From the NCBI GenBank assembly GCA_021775495.1, contig JAJFHT010000205.1, positions 1 through 64,000 of the forward strand: 64,000 bases of DNA. Direction: 5' to 3'. The notes under the pieces are model-generated. The model was not told the origin of the DNA and searched no databases. It saw only the letters and a list, made by a program, of their open reading frames with translations. Of the stretch, positions 19,017 through 27,599 are shown one piece after another. Position 1 is the first letter of the stretch. Every line of letters starts with the position of its first letter. Origin of the DNA: Hyphomicrobiales bacterium (GTDB taxonomy: Bacteria; Pseudomonadota; Alphaproteobacteria; Rhizobiales; Rhizobiaceae). The translations under genes were made by a program, and so were the position numbers.

Positions 19017-22000
19017 GTGATAAGAAATATCGCTCTGATTATCTTATTGCTTGCCGGCCCGTTCCCGGCAGTTGCCGATCAGCGACTGGATGGACTCGTC
19101 ACGAAGACTATCGAGCATTTGAATTCCGGAGACAATGAAGCGGCGCTTGCCGTTGCCAGTGAAGCAACCGCTCTCGCCAGATCCTTGCAGCGACCCGACC
19201 CTGCAACCTTTGCCAATGCGTTGAACAATCATGCCTATTTGCTGTTTCTGCTTGGTCGGGAACCACAGATGGCAGATCGGCTATGGCAGGATGGTCTGGA
19301 TGTTCTCGCCGAAAACGAACTCAACTTCACTGATGTTTGGTTCCGCACAATTTACAATATTTCGGCAGCACTGATTGCCCGAGGAGATCGTCAGACGGCC
19401 GATTCCCGCATCGCGAAAATGATCAAAGATGCGGAACAGGGCGGCAAACAGGGAATGGCGCTGGCACAGGCTGCATCGTTCTACTACTCCCATCAGGACT
19501 TCCAAGAGGCCGCCCGGCTGGCGATGCGCGTGATGGATGTCGAGCCTGAATTGCTGCGTCCGGCCGCAACACAGATTTACCTGGAATACGTCAAGACCAC
19601 CGACAGGTTGTACGAAACGGGGGATGTACCGGGTGCTGCCGCTTTGGCGGATGCCTTGCTCAAGCTTGCCGAGACCTATTTTCCTGGCGAGGCGCAGATG
19701 ATCCGTAACGCCCATTTTCGAATTCATTCCCAGGCATTCCAGGCCAAGGATTATCTGCGCGCCGCCAATGCCCTGACCGGATGGGTTGCAGTCGGAGGAC
19801 TGGCCGAGAACGAACTGGCCTACGTCGACGAGATGGCGAGCTCGATGGTTACGGCCGCCCAACTGAGCTACTACAAGGAAAAACGTGACGTGCAGCTGGA
19901 TTATGCATTTCTTGCCATCGCATTTGCACGGGCGCTTGGCCGGACGGATGATCCACGCCTCGGCTGGGCGCTTCGCGAGCTGGCTGCGGCTCAATCGAAC
20001 TTGCAGCAATCCGAAGAAGCGGCAAAGAGTTTGCGGCAGGCGCTTGCGGTGCTGCATAGATCGGCCGAAGGCCGCCAGGGTGCTCATCTGATTTACGCCG
20101 ATATGGCAAGCAATGCCTGGCTTGCCGGTGATTTCCCGCTTGCGCTGAACATGTTTGCCAAGGCAGAGGCGAGCTATGACGCGGGTGGTGATCGGCACCG
20201 GCTGTCCGATACCGATCAGGCCATATTCCTGTTCAACCGGGCCGGGCTGCATGTCGAACTGAAGGAATTCGAAAAAGCAGTCGAACTTCTGGAAAGAGCG
20301 ATACCCCTGCATGAGGGTTCGCGCCGCGAGCGGGCGTTCAAGTGGAATGATGAAACACTAATCGCGACATTTCTGGACAGGCTGGCACTCGTGCGATCAG
20401 AACTCGGTGACGATGATGAGGCGCTTAGACAGAGCGATCGGGCAATCGATCTGAGCCGCCGGTTCTATCCGGAACAACATCCCGATCGTGCTAGGCGGCT
20501 GGCTAACGCTGCCGACCTGCGCGGCGTTTACGGAATGAAAGACGAGGCAGAACAATTGTTGCGCGAGGCGGTCGCGATTTACCGCGAAGCGCTTCCGGAC
20601 GATGTCCCGGACCTGGTTGAAACCGAGTTCAAACTGGCGTTGACGCTGCTGTCAAAGGGCAAATTCAATGAGGCCTCGGTCCTTTTGGAACGCATTGTCG
20701 AAGCCAGGAAATCACCTGCGTACAGAGAACGGATTGGTGACGCTGCCTGGGAGTTCGAACTGTTTGCCTGGGCGCGGCTGATTGCCGATCAGCCGGGAGC
20801 CGGCGAAGCGGCATTCGAAGCGTTGCAGTGGACCCAGATTGCCAGTTCGGCGAGAGCCCTCTCCGGTGCGGCAGAACGCCTCTCGGTGTCGGATAATAAT
20901 CTGTCCGCCCTGATCCGGGAGCGGCAGGATCTGTTACTGGAAAACACGATCCGGACAAAGGCGCTGATGGCATCGCTGGCTTCGAGCGATACGACAGGAT
21001 CGGACCTGGCGTCGGGTCGCGGCAGGCTTTCAGCAATTGAGCAACGCCTTCAGGAGATCGACGGGCAACTATCCGACGGTGGTTTCGATCTGATCGGTCT
21101 TGGTGCAGTACGTCCGATCGGAATTCAGGCTGTTCAGCGCCTGTTGAAGGCCGATGAGGTGCTGGTGACATTTCTGCTTCCGAGCCTGAAGCCGGGTGTT
21201 TTTCCGGAAACCACCGGCTCTTCGAACCGCGTTGTCGCGATCTCGAGAGATTCCTTCAAATGGGGGAAGATCGGAGAAATCAGCCGGCGTAAGCTGGCGG
21301 CTCGCGGGCGGGCATTTCGATGTCAGATGGCCATCGCCGATGCGGGGTGTCGCAGCGGCGAAAATAAAATTCTGCGCGCGGTTCTCGATGAAGGGGATGA
21401 ACAACCGGAGGCATCGGCGACAGAATCCTCCGAATTTGAATTATCCGAGGCACGAGCTCTGTACCGGGACCTGTTCGGTTCGGTGGAGGAACTCGTTTCC
21501 GACAAAGAACACCTTATTGTCGTTCCGCCGGGCGACCTGCTGTCATTGCCGTTCCACGCGCTGGTTGTCGATGGCGGTGGCGACAGTCTGAAACAGGCAA
21601 ATTGGTTGATACGGCGCCAGGCGGTTTCGATATTGCCGTCCGTTCCCAGTCTCAGAGCCTTGCGAAGCGAAGTGGCCGTCCGCCAGCCGGCTGAGCGAAA
21701 TTTTCTCGGTATCGGCGATCCGGTGATCGGATCACCTGCGTCTGTCGACTGCGGTACCATCAATATTGCAGCGCTGCGTGCTGCGCCGCCCGATATTGCG
21801 CTTTTTGATCAGGACGGGTCCGTGGGATTGCCGGTTGCCGATGTCACCAGAATCGCTTCGCTGCCTCGGCTTCCCGATACCGTTTGCGAGTTGCAGGCCC
21901 TTCGATCCGCATTGGGCGGGAGTGAGCAGGACCTCTTGCTGGCAGAAGACGCAACGGAACGTCGGCTGAAGAAGCTCGATTTGGACGGCGTATTGGCAAA

Positions 22001-22469
22001 CTACCGCGTTCTCGCCTTCGCGACACACGGCCTCGTTGCCGGCGAAGGCGGAGGTACTGAACCGGGACTGGTCCTGACACCGCCGCAAGAGGGAAGCGTT
22101 GACGATGACGGGCTTTTGACGGCCAGTGAAGTATCCGCATTGAAACTCAATGCTGATTTTGTCGTTCTGTCTGCGTGCAATACGGCGGCGGGGGATCGGT
22201 CTGATGCGCAAGGACTTTCCGGCCTTGCCCGAGCTTTTTTTCACGCCGGCGCGCGGGCGCTGCTCGTCACCCACTGGTCGGTCTACTCCGAGGCAGCAGT
22301 CCGGCTGACGACCGCGACGTTTGCCGCGCGGCGCAAGAACCCCGATATCGGGCGTGCCGAGGCGCTTCGCAGCGCGATGCTGTCGATCATCGATGATCCG
22401 GCGGCATCGGCGGAACAATTGCATCCCGCTTATTGGGCTCCGTTTGCGGTTGTCGGCGAAGGCGGATAA
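19017..22469 (+). CDS. Exported TPR-CHAT protein (caspase-like protease domain)
   Basis: About 1150 residues. Translation probably starts at GTG 19017 (CGGG 10 nt upstream); a TTG at 19008 is in frame. The N-terminus (IALIILLLAGPFPAVADQ) is a signal peptide. Residues about 25-650 are helical repeats of TPR type (for example ANALNNHAYLLFLLG, LANAADLRGVYGMKDEAEQLLREAVAIYREALP). The C-terminal CHAT domain has the dyad His1004 (FATHGLV) and Cys1054 (VLSACNT), then the HWSVYSEAAVRL region that closes CHAT domains. CHAT domains belong to peptidase clan CD, like the caspase two genes upstream. TPR-CHAT proteins act as proteases in several bacterial systems, but those are cytoplasmic; here export is predicted. 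Function unknown. Confidence 0.87.
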   Translation: MIRNIALIILLLAGPFPAVADQRLDGLVTKTIEHLNSGDNEAALAVASEATALARSLQRPDPATFANALNNHAYLLFLLGREPQMADRLWQDGLDVLAENELNFTDVWFRTIYNISAALIARGDRQTADSRIAKMIKDAEQGGKQGMALAQAASFYYSHQDFQEAARLAMRVMDVEPELLRPAATQIYLEYVKTTDRLYETGDVPGAAALADALLKLAETYFPGEAQMIRNAHFRIHSQAFQAKDYLRAANALTGWVAVGGLAENELAYVDEMASSMVTAAQLSYYKEKRDVQLDYAFLAIAFARALGRTDDPRLGWALRELAAAQSNLQQSEEAAKSLRQALAVLHRSAEGRQGAHLIYADMASNAWLAGDFPLALNMFAKAEASYDAGGDRHRLSDTDQAIFLFNRAGLHVELKEFEKAVELLERAIPLHEGSRRERAFKWNDETLIATFLDRLALVRSELGDDDEALRQSDRAIDLSRRFYPEQHPDRARRLANAADLRGVYGMKDEAEQLLREAVAIYREALPDDVPDLVETEFKLALTLLSKGKFNEASVLLERIVEARKSPAYRERIGDAAWEFELFAWARLIADQPGAGEAAFEALQWTQIASSARALSGAAERLSVSDNNLSALIRERQDLLLENTIRTKALMASLASSDTTGSDLASGRGRLSAIEQRLQEIDGQLSDGGFDLIGLGAVRPIGIQAVQRLLKADEVLVTFLLPSLKPGVFPETTGSSNRVVAISRDSFKWGKIGEISRRKLAARGRAFRCQMAIADAGCRSGENKILRAVLDEGDEQPEASATESSEFELSEARALYRDLFGSVEELVSDKEHLIVVPPGDLLSLPFHALVVDGGGDSLKQANWLIRRQAVSILPSVPSLRALRSEVAVRQPAERNFLGIGDPVIGSPASVDCGTINIAALRAAPPDIALFDQDGSVGLPVADVTRIASLPRLPDTVCELQALRSALGGSEQDLLLAEDATERRLKKLDLDGVLANYRVLAFATHGLVAGEGGGTEPGLVLTPPQEGSVDDDGLLTASEVSALKLNADFVVLSACNTAAGDRSDAQGLSGLARAFFHAGARALLVTHWSVYSEAAVRLTTATFAARRKNPDIGRAEALRSAMLSIIDDPAASAEQLHPAYWAPFAVVGEGG

Positions 22470-22615
22470 CGACCACCGGTACAGCATTTGTTTCGAAACC
22501 TCCTTGTGGCTCACGCCAATCGGGGCTACTCGACCTGAGCTTCCGTCGACGAATGCTGTCGGTTATTGTGAATGGCCTGTGCGGGTAGCTATTTCAAAAT
22601 ATGAAAGAGAGATCG

Positions 22616-23788
22616 ATGTCCGAACGTGAATTTGATGTCATCGTATTTGGTGCGACAGGTTTCACCGGCAAGCTGGTGGCGGAATACCTTGCGGCCAACT
22701 ACCGCGATGATCTGAAGTGGGCGATGGCCGGACGCTCCGAAGAAAAACTCGGGCAGGTACGCGATGAGATCAAAGCGCCCGCGGATATTCCGCTCATCGT
22801 GGCTGATTCCGCTGATGACAATTCACTGTCCTCAATGGCTGCCCGGACCAAGGTTGTGCTGACGACAGTCGGTCCTTATCAACTTTACGGCACACCGCTG
22901 GTCAAGGCCTGCGTGGCGGTGGGAACCGACTATGTCGACCTTTGCGGCGAGCCGGCATGGATGCACGACATCGTTGGCGATTATGTCGATGCCGCCAGGG
23001 CATCAGGTGCCCGGATCGTGCTGTCATGCGGCTTTGATTCCGTACCGTTCGATCTCGGCGTTTTCCATCTTCAACAGCATGCGATCGAAAAAACCGGATC
23101 GCCGTTGCAGCGGGTCAAGGGCCGTGTCCGCAAGATGAAAGGCACGTCATCGGGAGGAACAGTTGAAAGTTTCCGCCAGACGATGGCGCGGGCCCAGCGC
23201 GAACCGGAAATCCTGCAATGGCTGAAGGATCCATTCTCCCTGGTTCCGGATTTCGAGGGCCCGAAGCAGCCATCCGGTTCCCGGCCGGTTTATGATGATG
23301 ATCTGGGAAGCTGGTCAGCGCCGTTCATCATGGCATCGATCAATACTAAGAACGTGCATCGTTCAAACGCGCTGCTCGGTCACCGTTACGGTGATGACTT
23401 CGTCTATGACGAAATGATCCTGACCGGACCGGGAGAAAAGGGCGAGGCGGTTGCCAAGCACATCGCCAGCGACAAATCGATGGCGCAGAGCACGGCGAAG
23501 CCGGGCGACGGACCGAGCAAAGAAGAACGTGACGCCGGTTTCTACGACCTCATCTTCACCGGGGTCTCATCCGAGGGCAAACGGCTGACAGCCGCGGTTA
23601 CCGGTGACAAGGATCCCGGATATGGCTCGACATCAAAAATGATTTCTGAATCGGCTTTGTGCCTTGCAAATGATGTCGATCGTGCCGCCACACCTGGTGG
23701 GGTTTACACGACGGCGCCGGCGATGGGAGAAGCCCTGATCAAGCGACTGGTTGCTCATGCAGGACTGACATTCGAGATGGAAGCATAG
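22616..23788 (+). CDS. Saccharopine dehydrogenase-like NAD(P)-binding protein / trans-acting enoyl reductase family
   Basis: A protein of 390 residues from ATG 22616 (purine-rich site GAAAGAGAG before it; an in-frame ATG at 22601 is part of that site). The Rossmann motif VIVFGATGFTGKLVAEYL opens the protein and VVLTTVGPYQLYG follows. This family includes the trans-acting enoyl reductases of lipid synthesis and short saccharopine-reductase-like enzymes; neither role can be assigned. It is monocistronic, convergent with the DUF2270 gene 27 nt downstream. Confidence 0.75.
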   Translation: MSEREFDVIVFGATGFTGKLVAEYLAANYRDDLKWAMAGRSEEKLGQVRDEIKAPADIPLIVADSADDNSLSSMAARTKVVLTTVGPYQLYGTPLVKACVAVGTDYVDLCGEPAWMHDIVGDYVDAARASGARIVLSCGFDSVPFDLGVFHLQQHAIEKTGSPLQRVKGRVRKMKGTSSGGTVESFRQTMARAQREPEILQWLKDPFSLVPDFEGPKQPSGSRPVYDDDLGSWSAPFIMASINTKNVHRSNALLGHRYGDDFVYDEMILTGPGEKGEAVAKHIASDKSMAQSTAKPGDGPSKEERDAGFYDLIFTGVSSEGKRLTAAVTGDKDPGYGSTSKMISESALCLANDVDRAATPGGVYTTAPAMGEALIKRLVAHAGLTFEMEA

Positions 23789-23815
23789 ATTGTAATCCGG
23801 CGGCCAATGGTTCCG

Positions 23816-24565
23816 TCATTCATGCTGCATCGGTGAGTGTCGGTGGCTGCGGTGAATCTGGTCCAGCTTATACGTGATTGCAGCGAAAACGATCCAGCCG
23901 GCGTGGAACAGGATGCCGGCAAGAATGACCAGTTCGCCTGAGATCGGGCCGATCGCGGCACGGGTGATCGCGTCTTCGACATTGACCAGTGGAACTGGAT
24001 GAATTGCCAGTTTGCCGTAATAGGCAATGGCCTGGATCGACAGGATCCAGGAATAATTGTTGCGCAGCCGCCGACCGACCGCGCGGACGAAACTGATGTG
24101 GTAGTGCGGCGTGCGGTAGTCTTCCGACAGCATCGCTGTCCAGTCGCCAGTCGATTTGATCGGCTCGCCGCTCAACATTGGCACGTAGAAATCGGTTTCG
24201 AGCAATCGCGCCCGGGCGCGAAACAGATTGTAATACCGATAGCGCCGCGCCTCGAACATCAGGAAGAAAGTGACCAGAAATCCGACCAGTACCATTGGCA
24301 GCGGTGATGCTTCGACTGTGCTGAAGGTTGCCGACAATGCGATCCCGGTGGTGACAACGGCCCAGTTGGTGGTGTTGTCCAGTCGGGAGCGCCAGTGTGT
24401 GCTTCGGTACACTTCGCCGCGATAGAGATGGGCGATCGCACCCATCACGGCAGGGTCGAAATCCTGCGTTGTTCCGTTTTGTCTGGCCGCGTACTGCTTC
24501 AAACCAACCCCTTGTTCGGGTTTTTCCTTTTCGTGTCCCGCATCGGCTGAAGCAAATATTATCAC
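23816..24565 (-). CDS. DUF2270 family integral membrane protein
   Basis: A protein of 249 residues that matches my recollection of DUF2270: a soluble N-terminus with AIAHLYRGEVYRSTHWRSRLD, then hydrophobic segments (WAVVTTGIALSATF, LPMVLVGFLVTFFLMFEARRYRYY), a central soluble block with FYVPMLSGEP, and a C-terminal membrane segment (ELVILAGILFHAGWIVFAAI). The function of the family is unknown. The very C-terminus is His-rich. It is transcribed away from the DMT transporter gene. Confidence 0.75.
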   Translation of the reverse strand: MIIFASADAGHEKEKPEQGVGLKQYAARQNGTTQDFDPAVMGAIAHLYRGEVYRSTHWRSRLDNTTNWAVVTTGIALSATFSTVEASPLPMVLVGFLVTFFLMFEARRYRYYNLFRARARLLETDFYVPMLSGEPIKSTGDWTAMLSEDYRTPHYHISFVRAVGRRLRNNYSWILSIQAIAYYGKLAIHPVPLVNVEDAITRAAIGPISGELVILAGILFHAGWIVFAAITYKLDQIHRSHRHSPMQHE

Positions 24566-25051
24566 AACTCAGCCGACTCTGTTGAAAAACAGAGTGATGC
24601 GAACGCAGAACTGGACCCTGGGCGGCGGTGGACGTGCCTTTCTTCGCAGAACGTTCGCGGTTTCTGCGGTGCCAGAAAGATCTCCACCTGTTTGCGGAGG
24701 TTCTGGCAACGTAGAAGGTGTGTAGTCGATGAGATGACCAAAAATTTTGGTGACGACGTTGGTAATCAGCGCACGGATTGTCGTGGCGTCATGCTTGATG
24801 GCACGCCGATTTTCGGTCACTGGGAGACCTTTTTGACCGCCAACTGCAACGAAACCTTCATTCAGGAAAGTAGTTCACATGTCCGGACCGATTGGATGCG
24901 ATTGCCGACTGAATGATGAAACCTGCACTTCGCCGAAATTCGTTTCGTTCCGCATTGCGGACATGCGACAAATTTGTTGCCAAGGTCTGCTTTAAAAAGC
25001 CCGCACCCGAAGTACTGTCACTCTGGAGTTTGCTGGAGTAGAAGCTTCGCC
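24566..25051. other. Non-coding gap with two hairpins
   Basis: Nearly 490 nt without a convincing gene. A perfect 8-bp hairpin with GAAA loop lies at 24576-24595, just upstream of the DUF2270 start. A second stem (TGCCAGAA with TTCTGGCA, with inner CTCC/GGAG pairing) spans about 24669-24707. Short open frames across the gap look random in composition. The right part must hold the promoter of the DMT transporter gene. It may be an eroded mobile element, but no transposase fragment is recognisable. Confidence 0.4.
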
Positions 25052-25969
25052 ATGACGGGTGTTGGCCATCATTCAAAGACTGGTGAGCGTTCCGGGATCA
25101 GCTTCATGATTGCCGCGGGCGCTCTTGTCGCAATGGCGTCTCTACTGGCAAAGACTCTTGGACTCACCTTGTCTGAGCAGCCGGGGCTGCATCCCTTTCA
25201 GGTAAGCGCGGGCCGCTTTGTATTTGCTTTCGTTACCGTTTTTGTTGTCCTCCTGCTGCTCCGCAATAGCCGCCCGACAATAAAGGGTGCAAACTGGAAA
25301 TGGCATATTTCGAGGTCGATCTGCGGCTGGCTTGGGGTTACTGCGATGTTCACTGCCGTCGCCAGGATGCCTGTCGCGGATGCCACTGCGATCAGCTTTC
25401 TCAGCCCTGTCGTAACAATGGGATTCGCTGTTCTGCTTCTAGGCGAACGTTTGGGCTTTAGGAAAATGATCGCTGCCGGTGTGGCATTGGCGGGAGCAAT
25501 CCTGGTTCTCAAGCCTGGCACCGATGCTTTCCAGATAGCGGGATTTTATGCTCTGGCGGCAGCGGGCTTGATGGGGCTCGAAGCGATATTCGTAAAACGT
25601 CTCAGCGATACCGAGCCCGCGCTCCGAGTGTTGATCATCAACAATGGGATCGGGTCGTTGGTTTCGCTTGCCGTCGCAAGCCTCTTCTGGATATGGCCGT
25701 CCGCAACACAATGGTTTTTTATGGTTGCATTGGGTTTGGTCATGGTTTCTGGACAGGCGATGTTTATACAGGCCATGAAACGAGGCGAAGCCAGTCTCGT
25801 GATTCCGGCGTTCTATTCGGTGCTGGTTTTTGCGGCTTTGTACGACTTCGCGCTTTATCGCGTAGTACCGCAGTGGACAGCTCTTGTCGGCGCGGCATTC
25901 ATTATGTCCGGCGCCCTTGACCTTGCCCGTCGTCATCGTGGTGTGAATCATCGGCAACTGAAAACATAA
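25052..25969 (+). CDS. DMT/EamA family transporter
   Basis: A protein of 305 residues from ATG 25052 (GGAG about 14 nt upstream; an extension to 24974 adds non-hydrophobic sequence). It has about ten hydrophobic segments in two EamA repeats; the motif WLGVTAMFTAVARMPVADAT with AISFLSPVVTMGFAVLLLGE is typical of the first repeat end. Members export or import small metabolites, with S-adenosylmethionine uptake one known case of this subgroup. The substrate here is unknown. Apparently monocistronic. Confidence 0.8.
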   Translation: MTGVGHHSKTGERSGISFMIAAGALVAMASLLAKTLGLTLSEQPGLHPFQVSAGRFVFAFVTVFVVLLLLRNSRPTIKGANWKWHISRSICGWLGVTAMFTAVARMPVADATAISFLSPVVTMGFAVLLLGERLGFRKMIAAGVALAGAILVLKPGTDAFQIAGFYALAAAGLMGLEAIFVKRLSDTEPALRVLIINNGIGSLVSLAVASLFWIWPSATQWFFMVALGLVMVSGQAMFIQAMKRGEASLVIPAFYSVLVFAALYDFALYRVVPQWTALVGAAFIMSGALDLARRHRGVNHRQLKT

Positions 25970-26186
25970 GATTCTACAGTGTCAGTCCGCCAAAACCGGC
26001 TTTTTGGAGGGCTCAATCTTTCGGGAGCGGGTACACCTCTTCGAAGTTTCGCATTCATCTTTGGCTAACCAAAAAATGCGGAGGGCGAAAAAACGACAGG
26101 AGATGGCGTGTTTTTTTGATTGTCTGCGTTTGAAAAGGCGCAAGAGGCATAGATGTTATCAACCGGTCATTCGAAGGAATTCGGCC

Positions 26187-26327
26187 ATGCTTTACGTCTT
26201 TAACCGCCAGAACGGCGTTCATATTTCCTGGAACGGCAAAGAAACCCGCGACGTCCGCAAGAACGAAACCGCGCCCTATGGGGCTGTTCAGCCGGCCCTG
26301 CTGATAAAGACGGCCTCGGCTGGCTAA
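26187..26327 (+). CDS. Small hypothetical protein (46 aa) with its own terminator
   Basis: A 46-residue frame starting MLYVFNRQNGVHISWNGKE, with a good Shine-Dalgarno (AAGGA, 9 nt before ATG) and a strong hairpin plus T-rich run about 30 nt after the stop. This suggests a real short transcript. The protein is polar with no signal peptide or membrane segment. I do not recognise a family. Upstream in-frame sequence to 26004 lacks a ribosome site and is Arg/Lys-rich, so it was not included. Confidence 0.5.
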   Translation: MLYVFNRQNGVHISWNGKETRDVRKNETAPYGAVQPALLIKTASAG

Positions 26328-26355
26328 CACGCCCGACAGACTGACGAATGAATCG

Positions 26356-26390
26356 TGCCCGTCGTTCCTTTGGAGCGGCGGGCATTTTCT
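26356..26390 (+). terminator. Terminator after the small ORF
   Basis: A 13-bp stem with two G-U pairs (26356-26368 with 26372-26384), a 3-nt loop and a following T-rich tract (TTTTCTTTTC). Confidence 0.75.
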
Positions 26391-26414
26391 TTTCGTGTTC
26401 ATGCTGAAAACGAC

Positions 26415-26450
26415 AAACCGCGCTTCCGGATTTCTCCCGAAGCGCGGTTT
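26415..26450 (-). terminator. Perfect 12-bp hairpin, probable terminator of the mmsB transcript
   Basis: Arms 26415-26426 and 26439-26450 are exact inverted repeats with a 12-nt loop, AAA on one side and TTT on the other, so it may act on both strands. It lies about 210 nt beyond the mmsB stop. The region between (26451-26663) shows no gene. Confidence 0.6.
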
Positions 26451-26663
26451 TGCCACAATAACGCTTGGCCCTGCGCGACGCGATACTCTGCGCAGGCAAC
26501 GCGCTCCGGTACGCAATACCTGATCCGGAGCGTCTGAACGGCGCGTTGTCCGTCCGTGTTTTCCTTTCTAAAGGCACAACCTTACTGAGCGGTTAGCGAG
26601 TGCTTAACCAAGTCTAAACTTGACGAATTTTTTGAAGGGGCTTCCGGCCGGCAGGAGGCCCGG

Positions 26664-27554
26664 TCAGTCTGCCGGCTGGTTTCCTCTGAGGAAATTGATG
26701 ATTCCGGAAAAATCTGTGTCTTGGTGTCCGAGTGCGTTGAACAGGGCATAAAGCTGTGTTGCCTCGGCCCCGAGCGGTGTGACGGCACCGGACTTTTGCG
26801 CTGCTTCCTGGGCGAGGCGCAGGTCTTTCAGCATAAGTGCGGCGGCAAAACCGGGTTTGTAATCATTGTTGGCAGGCGAGGTCGGAACCGGGCCTGGCAC
26901 CGGGCAGTATGTGTTGATCGACCAGCATTGGCCTGACGATGTGGAGGCGACATCGAACAGCGCCTGATGCGACAGTCCCAGTTTTTCGGCCAGTACGAAG
27001 GCCTCACCGACTCCGATCATCGAGATACCAAGGATCATGTTGTTGCAGATCTTGGCAGCCTGTCCGGAACCGCCGGTGCCGCAATGGACAATGCGTCCGG
27101 CCATCGGCTGCAGTATCGGTTCGGCCCTGGCAAATGCCTCGTCCGAGCCACCGGCCATGAAGGTCAGCGTTCCGGCTGATGCACCGCCGACACCGCCTGA
27201 TACCGGCGCGTCTATGGTCAGCATGCCCTGGGCTGTCGCCAGTTCATGCGCTTCGCGAGCCGAAGCAACGTCGATCGTGGAGGAATCAATGAACAGGCAG
27301 CCTGCCTTGGCCGCTGACACGATGTCCTTGTACACGGCCAGAACATGTGCTCCGGCGGGCAGCATGGTGATGACGACATCTGCGCCGTCGACCGCGCCTG
27401 TACCGCTCTCAGCGATGATCACGCTGTTCTGCGAGGCCGTTTCAAGGTTTTCGGCTACCAGATCGAACCCGCGAACAGTGTGCCCCGCCTTGACCAGATT
27501 CGCGGCCATCGGGTTGCCCATATTGCCGAGGCCGATAAATGCGATTGTTGCCAT
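26664..27554 (-). CDS. mmsB: 3-hydroxyisobutyrate dehydrogenase
   Basis: A protein of 296 residues from ATG 27554. NAD site IAFIGLGNMGNPMAANL, substrate-binding motif DAPVSGGVGGA, and catalytic Lys in GSGQAAKICNNM identify the beta-hydroxyacid dehydrogenase family. The downstream isobutyryl-CoA step is encoded by the gene just upstream on the same strand, so valine catabolism is the likely pathway. The conserved C-terminus (KDLRLAQEAA) is intact. A 45-nt gap separates it from the acyl-CoA dehydrogenase gene. Confidence 0.92.
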   Translation of the reverse strand: MATIAFIGLGNMGNPMAANLVKAGHTVRGFDLVAENLETASQNSVIIAESGTGAVDGADVVITMLPAGAHVLAVYKDIVSAAKAGCLFIDSSTIDVASAREAHELATAQGMLTIDAPVSGGVGGASAGTLTFMAGGSDEAFARAEPILQPMAGRIVHCGTGGSGQAAKICNNMILGISMIGVGEAFVLAEKLGLSHQALFDVASTSSGQCWSINTYCPVPGPVPTSPANNDYKPGFAAALMLKDLRLAQEAAQKSGAVTPLGAEATQLYALFNALGHQDTDFSGIINFLRGNQPAD

Positions 27555-27599
27555 CAAGGCATCCTTTCAGGTGTGCTGTTGTAGTCGAACAGATGTGGA

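Noticed and set aside
14873-22469. Reading of the caspase/CHAT block as a gRAMP or Craspase-type CRISPR system
   Set aside because: No Cas protein or CRISPR array is present and the proteins carry signal peptides, so only the protease fold is shared.
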